Under the pieces are notes generated by a model that ran no database searches, was not told the origin of the DNA, and saw only the letters and a program-made list of their open reading frames with translations. Below, piece after piece: positions 8,238 through 13,872 of a stretch of 36,069 bases of DNA (the first letter of the stretch is position 1; each line of letters begins with the position of its first letter). Position numbers and translations under genes: made by a program. This DNA is from Faecalicatena fissicatena (GTDB lineage: Bacteria > Bacillota > Clostridia > Lachnospirales > Lachnospiraceae): NCBI GenBank assembly GCA_001028025.1, contig LDAQ01000013.1, positions 1-36,069 of the forward strand, in the 5' to 3' direction.

Positions 8238-9860
8238 TCAGGTCTGTTCCCGTATATCCAGCATGACTGTGACAAAGAAAAAATCACCTTTGTCTACGCT
8301 CTGGATTTCTCCGTTGTACTTTTTAACAATATTTCTAATAATCTGATGTCCCAGTCCGTGGCCCTTTCCTTTTATGGAAATAAAATCTTTTTCCTTCGGA
8401 TTTTCTGAAGGGGATTTGGAATTTTTTACATCTACAATCCAGAAATTTGCCCGTTCCTGCATGTAGATATTCAGGCGGCGTTTATCCTCCGGCAGCCGGA
8501 GGCACGCTTCAATCCCGTTGTCGATGAGATTGACCAGAAGACCGGTAATATCCACCGACGGCAGGGGGCATTCCGGCGGAATATAGATCCGCCAGTTTGT
8601 GTCAATGTGATTCTGCATACAATACTTGTATTTGGCATTCAGCATCGTGTTGACCACTGCATGCGCGGTGAATGTCTTCAGCTCTTCAGAAGGCCGGGCG
8701 GCTTCTTCGGTCAGGGGACTCTGGACCATCCGCATCATATCTTCCAATTGCTTTCTGACAGCGCGGGCAGCGTCCAGCGTTTGACGGGCTTTATGCTTTT
8801 TATATTCTAAATACACACCAAAGCAGATCACTGCACAGGAAACGGCGGACAGAAAGAAGTAACAGAAAAAGGCTGTCCATTCGTACATCGTGTACCATTT
8901 ATCCATAAGGGGAAAGAACACTTCCCACAGAATAAATAAACCCAGCAACAATAGAACCAGGAATGGAGTGACCTTTCGTATGATACTGGTTTTGGCAGGA
9001 GCCGCGGGAGGAGGATTCCCGAATGAGGTTAATATGGCGTCAAATAGCTGCAGAAGAGACTGTTTATACTTTTGCTCCTCCTTTTTCATCTGATTTTGTG
9101 ATAGATCTCCCAGAATCTGCAGATGATTGGCGAGATCGTGACGAAGTTTACGAACGGCATCTTTTTGGACAAGAGCATAGTGGTAAAAGGAGTATTCACC
9201 ATTCAGTATTCTCTCGTAATACTTTCTCTGCCGTGATGCCTGCTTTTGACGGTACAATACAAAAACCATAAAAAATATAAACAGCATGGTTCCGGAAGCT
9301 ATCGTGCTGACCAATACGGATAAACTGCCGCTGGTCAGGCGCATAATCAGGCCTGCCGCTATGTCGATCAGTAATACCGCTGCAAACAGAAATTTCATGA
9401 CATTATAAGGGATACGGTCAAAAAGCCTGAGCCGTATGATCGCAAAAACGATAAGAAATGCAATACAGGAAAGTAAGGTTGGAAACAGTGTATTCCCCAT
9501 AAATGCCATACCCCGAAAGAAATAATGCCAGTCAGCGAGCAAAAGTCCTTCCATTGTATTCAGGCCGGAGAAGATACAGTTAAACAGAATAAAATGTACC
9601 ATGGCTTTTACAAAGTAATACATGCCTCTGTCGGTGATAAGATAGCAGACTGCCAGCTGCACTAAGAAGCGAAGGAGTTCGGTGAGCGCGGCGATTTGCA
9701 GGAAACCGTTATAAGTGGCAGTGATAGAGATGCTTGCAGGCAAAAAAAACGCCACTGTGTAAGCCAGCGTAAAAAAGCGGCGCCGTTCAAGATCCGGGCT
9801 TATAAAATAGGTGATCAGGGCATTCACCAGGGTCAGCCTGATAATATTATAAAGAACCAT
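8238..9860 (-). CDS. GHKL (AgrC/VirS-type) sensor histidine kinase with atypical architecture
   Basis: A 540-residue membrane sensor kinase. About seven hydrophobic segments span residues 4-203, followed by a helix with the phosphoacceptor H241 in KLRHDLANHLQIL. Unusually, two further hydrophobic segments (about 295-317 and 326-351) lie between this H-box and the ATP-binding domain. A second dimerisation-like helix (360-380) has no histidine. The ATPase region shows AVVNTMLNAKYKY (401-413), the N-box LLVNLIDNGIEA (441-452) and the G-box KGKGHGLG (497-504). Kinases of this class sense peptides or membrane stress and phosphorylate LytTR regulators, matching the gene 189 bases upstream. ATG 9860 follows GAGGG by eight bases. 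The duplicated membrane/helix arrangement may reflect internal fusion, and its topology should be tested. Confidence 0.85.
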   Translation of the reverse strand: MVLYNIIRLTLVNALITYFISPDLERRRFFTLAYTVAFFLPASISITATYNGFLQIAALTELLRFLVQLAVCYLITDRGMYYFVKAMVHFILFNCIFSGLNTMEGLLLADWHYFFRGMAFMGNTLFPTLLSCIAFLIVFAIIRLRLFDRIPYNVMKFLFAAVLLIDIAAGLIMRLTSGSLSVLVSTIASGTMLFIFFMVFVLYRQKQASRQRKYYERILNGEYSFYHYALVQKDAVRKLRHDLANHLQILGDLSQNQMKKEEQKYKQSLLQLFDAILTSFGNPPPAAPAKTSIIRKVTPFLVLLLLGLFILWEVFFPLMDKWYTMYEWTAFFCYFFLSAVSCAVICFGVYLEYKKHKARQTLDAARAVRKQLEDMMRMVQSPLTEEAARPSEELKTFTAHAVVNTMLNAKYKYCMQNHIDTNWRIYIPPECPLPSVDITGLLVNLIDNGIEACLRLPEDKRRLNIYMQERANFWIVDVKNSKSPSENPKEKDFISIKGKGHGLGHQIIRNIVKKYNGEIQSVDKGDFFFVTVMLDIREQT

Positions 9861-9923
9861 AACATTTTCCCTCTGTCTCGGAAGTATTATCTGCTAAGTA
9901 TTTCCTGACTCAGAATAATCGTG

Positions 9924-10050
9924 ACAGTTCAGAAAAGTCTGAAATGTTACTCATCCAGTCAATGAAATCGCTTTGAGATGGGCTGGATGCCTGCGGCCAT
10001 CACGTTTTCGTACGATCTGCGCAGTAAATGTGCAGACCTGCCTGAACTGT
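9924..10050. other. Folded intergenic element bounded by ACAGTTCAG inverted repeats
   Basis: ACAGTTCAG (9924-9932) and CTGAACTGT (10042-10050) are exact reverse complements and close a 127-base region between regulator and kinase genes. Inside are CATCCAG/CTGGATG (9952-9958 and 9983-9989) and TCTGC/GCAGA (10016-10020 and 10032-10036). The right arm touches the regulator's stop codon. ACAGTTCAG also matches the ACAGTTNAG-like half-site bound by many LytTR proteins. It may therefore be a processing or attenuation structure, a small mobile palindrome, or a pair of regulator sites. Confidence 0.5.
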
Positions 10051-10769
10051 TAGGAATAATCCTCTGTACTGAAAAAACGAAGGAATTCTTCTCTTGACTT
10101 CTTATACCTGGAGCGGCTTACCGGGATCTCAGACTGATTCAGCAGAATAATCTTCTGCGCTGTGAAATTCCGGATATAGTTCATATTGACCATATAGCTC
10201 TTGTGGCAGGTCAGAAAACAGCCGGGGAGTTTTTCCTTCAGTTCATTCAGCTTCATATAGACTGTAAACTTCTCTTTGGGGGTGTAGACATGCAGCAGGC
10301 GTTTTTCACTTTCTATATAACAGATCTCACTGCTTTTCAGCGTAAAGAGCTTGCCGTTGCTCTGCAGGACCACGGGTGTATCCTGACAGCTGTCCAAATA
10401 TTCGAGTGCCCGGTCCACAGCCGCCGTAAGCTTGTCCGTATCCACGGGCTTAACGAGAAAATAGGCAGGGTGTATGGTAAAAATATCCCTGGCATAGTCC
10501 AGATATCCAGTAATTAGTACAATCGCAATCCAGGGATAGCGGGCCTGAATGTCGGAAGCCAGACTGATACCGTTTTCGGTGCCAAACTGGATATCCATAA
10601 AAATAATATCCGGCAATGCGGCGGAAGTATCGATATATGTAAGCAGGTCACCAGGAACAAGTATTGCTCTGATATCCCAGTTTTCAGGAAGAATATGGGA
10701 GAGACGCAAACTAAGATCCTCCAGGATGCTCTTTTCGTCGTCGCAGATAAGCAGTGTTTTCAATGGCAT
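10050..10769 (-). CDS. LytTR-family response regulator
   Basis: A 239-residue two-domain regulator. The N-terminal receiver has the acidic pair in LLICDDEKS, the phosphoacceptor aspartate D59 in FMDIQFG, and the conserved lysine in FLVKPVD. The C-terminal LytTR DNA-binding domain (about 140-239) contains SEICYIESEKRLLHVYT and GCFLTCHKSYMVNMNYI. It should be phosphorylated by the GHKL kinase downstream and regulate surface, peptide-signalling or cell-wall genes; the adjacent sortase gene is a possible target. AGGAGG lies only two bases from ATG 10769 but eight bases from TTG 10763, so the true start may be that TTG, shortening the protein by two residues. No signal-peptide precursor gene of the AgrD type was found nearby. 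Confidence 0.9.
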   Translation of the reverse strand: MPLKTLLICDDEKSILEDLSLRLSHILPENWDIRAILVPGDLLTYIDTSAALPDIIFMDIQFGTENGISLASDIQARYPWIAIVLITGYLDYARDIFTIHPAYFLVKPVDTDKLTAAVDRALEYLDSCQDTPVVLQSNGKLFTLKSSEICYIESEKRLLHVYTPKEKFTVYMKLNELKEKLPGCFLTCHKSYMVNMNYIRNFTAQKIILLNQSEIPVSRSRYKKSREEFLRFFSTEDYS

Positions 10770-10956
10770 AACCTCCTGTTTCAATATCCCTATTTTATCA
10801 TATCAAAGTGGCATAAGAAACGGATAAACCTTCATTTTTGTAATTTTTGGCAAATTCATGATTTTTAGAATGTTTTCGGTGCGAAGATATGGTACAATAG
10901 TCAGGATTAGAAGGCAATGAGACCGGATGAAAAGATGGGAAGAGGAGAAACGCGCG

Positions 10957-11733
10957 ATGAGTAAGAAAAAAAGGCATAAAAAGGAAAGCTCTGTTGGGGA
11001 AGTTGTATCTACGGCCATACTGATTATTGCAGTATGTGTATTTATATTTTGTGCGTATCAGCTCACAATGATGCTGGTGCCGTATTATTCGGGCGGGAAA
11101 GAATATGATGATGTAAAGAAACTGGCGCTAACGGTTGATGAAAAGCCGGAAGATGGCGGGGAACCAGGGTATACGGTAGATTTTGATGCACTGCTGAAGG
11201 AGAATCCGGATACGGTGGCATGGATACGATTCGACGAGCCGTCCGTGATCAGCTATCCTGTTGTGAAGAGCGCAGATAACAACGAATACCTTACGAAAAC
11301 ATTTTCGGCCAATGACAACAAACTGGGTGCAATTTTCATGGACATGCGCAATGCCACGAACTTAAGCGACCGGAACACATTTATATACGGCCACAACCTG
11401 AAAGTGGGCGGAGAGATGTTCTCCCAGCTGAACGAATATGCCAGCGAAGAGTTCTGCAAGTCACACCCGTATTTCTATATCTACACTCCCGAGGGAGAGT
11501 TTAAGTACCAGGTGTTTTCCGCAGGAACTGTGAAAGATACAGCTGAAAATTACAAACTGACTTATCTGAATGATGAGGAATTTACTTCTTATATTCAGTT
11601 GTGCAGGGAATCCTCAAACTATCAGGTAGATGCAGACGTAAACGCACAATCCAAAATTGTCAGCCTGTCTACATGTACGAACGTAAATGATGATGAACGT
11701 TTCCTGCTCCAGGGAGTGCTTGTGGAAGAGTAA
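10957..11733 (+). CDS. Class B sortase
   Basis: A 258-residue membrane-anchored cysteine transpeptidase. A lysine-rich N-terminus is followed by a single membrane segment (about 17-42), then the sortase barrel. The catalytic triad is visible: H146 in FIYGHNL, C240 in SLSTCTN, and R248 in DDERFLLQG. The order and the helical insertion between strands match class B. Class B enzymes attach selected proteins with a C-terminal sorting signal to peptidoglycan or assemble pili; no substrate gene lies in this window. ATG 10957 follows AGAGGAG (10941-10947) by nine bases; an earlier ATG at 10927 lacks a ribosome site. A weak -10 (TACAAT, 10893-10898) sits upstream. The stop is followed at once by copy 2 of the GGGGTC repeat. 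Confidence 0.92.
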   Translation: MSKKKRHKKESSVGEVVSTAILIIAVCVFIFCAYQLTMMLVPYYSGGKEYDDVKKLALTVDEKPEDGGEPGYTVDFDALLKENPDTVAWIRFDEPSVISYPVVKSADNNEYLTKTFSANDNKLGAIFMDMRNATNLSDRNTFIYGHNLKVGGEMFSQLNEYASEEFCKSHPYFYIYTPEGEFKYQVFSAGTVKDTAENYKLTYLNDEEFTSYIQLCRESSNYQVDADVNAQSKIVSLSTCTNVNDDERFLLQGVLVEE

Positions 11734-11734
11734 A

Positions 11735-11769
11735 GGGGTCTGACCCCTTTGCGGTCCGTTTTCAGAATA
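11735..11769. repeat. Copy 2 of the GGGGTCWGACCCC repeat unit
   Basis: Starts two bases after the sortase stop codon and matches copy 1 (7275-7309) at 33 of 35 positions: the palindrome centre is T instead of A, and GGTCCG replaces GGTCCA. It is followed by a short tandem TTCAGAATA/TTCAGAATA. Confidence 0.75.
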
Positions 11770-11801
11770 TTCAGAATATTTAATGGGTAAGGAGGGTGAA
11801 T

Positions 11802-11990
11802 GTGGCAGACAGATTCGATATCGGCGATATAATCCGTATGAAAAAGTCCCACCCCTGCGGAAGCCATGAGTGGGAGGTTTTGCGGGTCGGTGCAGACTTC
11901 CGGCTGAAGTGCGTGGGGTGCGGTCATCAGATCATGGTTCCGCGCAGGCTGGTGGAAAAAAATACAAAAGAAATTCGTAAAAAGTCTTGA
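11802..11990 (+). CDS. DUF951 family protein (YyzM-like)
   Basis: A 62-residue protein of the DUF951 family, widespread in Firmicutes and often encoded beside the rpsF operon, as here. It contains DIGDIIRMKKSHPCGSHEW and a second Cys pair CVGCG, suggesting a small zinc-binding fold (CxxxH near the front and CxxC later). Function is not established. The start was set at GTG 11802 because AAGGAGG (11789-11795) lies six bases upstream; an in-frame GTG at 11796 overlaps that site. The gene's TGA stop lies inside the -35 hexamer of the following rpsF promoter, so the two units are packed together but separately expressed. Confidence 0.85.
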   Translation: MADRFDIGDIIRMKKSHPCGSHEWEVLRVGADFRLKCVGCGHQIMVPRRLVEKNTKEIRKKS

Positions 11991-12015
11991 ACAGGACAAG
12001 TTCTTATGGTATGAT
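11987..12015 (+). promoter_or_regulatory. rpsF operon promoter
   Basis: TTGAAC (11987-11992) and TATGAT (12010-12015) have a 17-bp spacer. The -35 hexamer overlaps the DUF951 stop codon. Confidence 0.75.
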
Positions 12016-12021
12016 AATTAC

Positions 12022-12116
12022 TCGTGACGTACCCGTTGGATTTTTATCCACGGACATCAAATTTCCTTGTTCCCGGCTAATCCGGGGGCCAGAGACCATA
12101 AGGAGGTGCAAGAGAC
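12022..12116 (+). promoter_or_regulatory. Structured 5' leader of the rpsF-ssb-rpsR mRNA
   Basis: The roughly 95-base leader holds two hairpins: CCGT(T)GGAT with ATCCACGG around a TTTT loop (12033-12053, one bulged T) and CCCGG/CCGGG around CTAAT (12072-12086). Many bacteria repress this operon by binding of the S6:S18 complex to a leader structure with a CCG element. This leader is a candidate for that control, but I cannot confirm a match to the known motif by eye. Confidence 0.45.
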
Positions 12117-12404
12117 ATGAACAAGTATGAGTTAGCTGTTGTTGTCAGTGCAAAAATCGAAGACGACGCTAGAACAGAAGTTGTTGAAAAAGTGAAAGCA
12201 TTAGTTTTACGTTTCGGCGGCAATGTGACTGACGTTGATGAATGGGGTAAGAGAAGATTTGCTTACGAAATTCAGAAGATGAAAGAAGGATATTACTACT
12301 TCATCCACTTCGAATCTGACAGTACTGTCCCAGGCGAAGTGGAACAACGTATCCGCATCATGGACAATGTACTCAGATATTTATGCGTTAGACAGGAAGC
12401 ATAG
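12117..12404 (+). CDS. rpsF: 30S ribosomal protein S6
   Basis: A 95-residue protein with the S6 signature: NKYELAVVVSAKIEDDAR at the start, VDEWGKRRFAYEIQKMKEGYY in the middle and ending with IRIMDNVLRYLCVR. S6 binds 16S rRNA as a heterodimer with S18 on the platform of the small subunit. The length matches typical bacterial S6. AAGGAGG lies about ten bases before ATG 12117. It is first in the rpsF-ssb-rpsR operon, with 14 bases to ssb and S18 two genes on, so both halves of the S6:S18 dimer are co-expressed. Confidence 0.97.
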   Translation: MNKYELAVVVSAKIEDDARTEVVEKVKALVLRFGGNVTDVDEWGKRRFAYEIQKMKEGYYYFIHFESDSTVPGEVEQRIRIMDNVLRYLCVRQEA

Positions 12405-12418
12405 AGAAAGAGGTATAT

Positions 12419-12862
12419 ATGAATAAGGTAGTTTTAGTAGGACGTCTCACAAGAGACCCAGAAGTTAGATATTCACAGGGTGATAGTGCAACTGCAGTTG
12501 CAAGATATACATTGGCTGTTGACCGCAGATTCAAGAGGGACAATGAACCGACAGCGGATTTCATTCCGTGTGTTGTATTTGGACGTTCCGGAGAGTTCGC
12601 GGAGAAGTATTTCCGTCAGGGAATGCGTGTTTCTATTTCCGGACGTATTCAGACTGGAAGTTACACGAACAAAGAAGGTGTGAAAGTATACACAACGGAA
12701 GTCATCGTTGAGGATCAGGAATTTGCTGAGAGCAGAGCAGAGGCTGAAGCAAACAGAGGATCTTTCCACCAGGCAGCTCCAAGCCCTTCACCAAGTGTTG
12801 ATGCAGGCGACGGATTCATGAACATCCCGGACGGGATTGATGAAGAGTTACCGTTTAACTAA
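12419..12862 (+). CDS. ssb: Single-stranded DNA-binding protein
   Basis: A 147-residue SSB. The OB-fold covers residues 1-105 with MNKVVLVGRLTRDPEVRYS at the start, VARYTLAVDRRFKR and the oligomer-forming FGRSGEFAEKYFRQGMRVSISGR region. A flexible linker rich in A, S and P follows, ending in the acidic C-terminal tip GIDEELPFN, which recruits replication and repair proteins. It works as a tetramer on single-stranded DNA during replication, repair and recombination. Placement between rpsF and rpsR is the standard bacterial arrangement. The ribosome site is AAGAGG five bases before ATG. Confidence 0.96.
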   Translation: MNKVVLVGRLTRDPEVRYSQGDSATAVARYTLAVDRRFKRDNEPTADFIPCVVFGRSGEFAEKYFRQGMRVSISGRIQTGSYTNKEGVKVYTTEVIVEDQEFAESRAEAEANRGSFHQAAPSPSPSVDAGDGFMNIPDGIDEELPFN

Positions 12863-12908
12863 GACACGTATTGTGAAATCTTTCTATTAATATAGGAGGT
12901 AAAAAGAA

Positions 12909-13175
12909 ATGGCTTACGAAAAAGGCGGAAGACCAGAAGGCGGTTTCAAAAGAAGAGGACCGGCTCGCAGAAGAAAAAAAGTATGCGTATTCTGTGGTAA
13001 AGAGAATAACGATATCGATTATAAAGACGTAGTAAAATTAAAGAAATACATCTCTGAGAGAGGAAAAATTCTTCCCAGAAGAATCACAGGAAACTGTGCA
13101 AAACACCAGAGAGCTCTTACTGTAGCAATCAAGAGAGCAAGACACATTGCTTTAATGCCATACGTACAGGATTAA
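12909..13175 (+). CDS. rpsR: 30S ribosomal protein S18
   Basis: An 88-residue S18. A basic, glycine-rich N-terminal tail (GGRPEGGFKRRGPARRRKK) precedes the core VCVFCGKENNDIDYKDVVKL and the signature KYISERGKILPRRITGNCAKHQRALTVA broken here only by spacing. Cysteines in VCVFCGKE place it in the Cys-containing S18 group that may bind zinc (with C after TGN). It binds 16S rRNA with S6. AGGAGGT lies upstream at about 12895-12901, and a strong terminator follows the gene. Confidence 0.95.
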   Translation: MAYEKGGRPEGGFKRRGPARRRKKVCVFCGKENNDIDYKDVVKLKKYISERGKILPRRITGNCAKHQRALTVAIKRARHIALMPYVQD

Positions 13176-13187
13176 TCAGAGTTGACA

Positions 13188-13220
13188 GACCGTCACTGCG
13201 AAAGCAGCGGCGGTCTTTTT
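13188..13220 (+). terminator. Intrinsic terminator of the rpsF operon
   Basis: GACCGTCACTGC, loop GAAA, GCAGCGGCGGTC, then TTTTT. The stem has one G-T wobble and one mismatch. It starts 12 bases after the rpsR stop. Confidence 0.9.
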
Positions 13221-13254
13221 GCGATAAAGAATATAGCCTCATAGCGGGGAAATC

Positions 13255-13380
13255 TTATGCACTGTTATCATTTATAACATCCGGCTCTGTAAGCGGAAGG
13301 TGCAGCGTAATGCGGGTTCCCGAGAGACAATCCAGCATCTGAAAGACGGGAATTGAAATAAAAACTTCCTGGATCAGCAT
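13255..13380 (-). pseudogene. Remnant resembling the C-terminal end of a histidine kinase
   Basis: The minus strand encodes 41 codons from an ATG at 13380 to TAA at 13255. The last part reads GTRITLHLPLTEPDV, which looks like the final strand of a HATPase domain (the usual GTxxxLxLPL ending). Upstream reading frame codes only briefly further and no N-box, G-box or ribosome site is present. It is best explained as the eroded 3' end of a lost kinase gene, although a small peptide gene cannot be excluded. The surrounding stretch 13221-13440 otherwise shows nothing beyond the next promoter. Confidence 0.4.
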
Positions 13381-13442
13381 ATACTGGTTGTTTTTTGAAC
13401 GGCAGGGAGCCGAAAATAATTGTTAAATATTTAATTATGTTA

Positions 13443-13470
13443 TTGACATATGTTCACAATAAGCTATACT
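13443..13470 (+). promoter_or_regulatory. Promoter for DUF134 and the sulfite-reductase-like fusion
   Basis: TTGACA (13443-13448) and TATACT (13465-13470), spacer 16 bp, about 27 bases before the DUF134 start codon. Confidence 0.65.
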
Positions 13471-13496
13471 GGAAAAGCAGGAAAAGAGGTGCTGAT

Positions 13497-13835
13497 ATGG
13501 CTAGACCGCAGAAATGCAGATGTATCTGTTCGATTCCGGGGACCACAGGATTTTTGCCGGAGGGAAGGCCTCCCAATGGAGCGGTTACGATCGGATATGA
13601 TGAGTATGAGGCGATACGCCTGCTGGATTATGTGCAGCTTACCCAGGAGGAGTGCGCCAGGAAGATGAACATATCTCGTCCAACAGTTACAAGAATATAC
13701 AATGAGGCCAGGAATAAGATGGCCGACGCCATGGTGAATGGCAGAAGTATCAGAATTGAAGGCGGTGATGTGATTGTATGCCAGGCCGTGAAGCCGGAGT
13801 GCATCAATGAAGTACATTGCTGCCACAGAAAATAA
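13497..13835 (+). CDS. DUF134 helix-turn-helix protein, probable regulator of the next gene
   Basis: A 112-residue DUF134 protein. It opens with MARPQKCRCICSIPGTTGF, a Cys-rich segment, followed by a sigma-like/YlxM-type helix-turn-helix: YDEYEAIRLLDYVQLTQEE, then ARKMNISRPTVTRIYNEAR as the recognition unit. The C-terminus ends CINEVHCCHRK, adding more cysteines, so a metal or iron-sulfur centre may tune DNA binding. ATG 13497 follows AAGAGG by seven bases and fits the promoter at 13443-13470; longer in-frame starts would run through that promoter. Only 37 bases separate it from the redox fusion gene, so they probably share a transcript and it likely senses redox or sulfur state. That role is inferred. 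Confidence 0.8.
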   Translation: MARPQKCRCICSIPGTTGFLPEGRPPNGAVTIGYDEYEAIRLLDYVQLTQEECARKMNISRPTVTRIYNEARNKMADAMVNGRSIRIEGGDVIVCQAVKPECINEVHCCHRK

Positions 13836-13872
13836 TCCGGAAACGGTACATAAAATCAAAGGAGAAAGAGAC

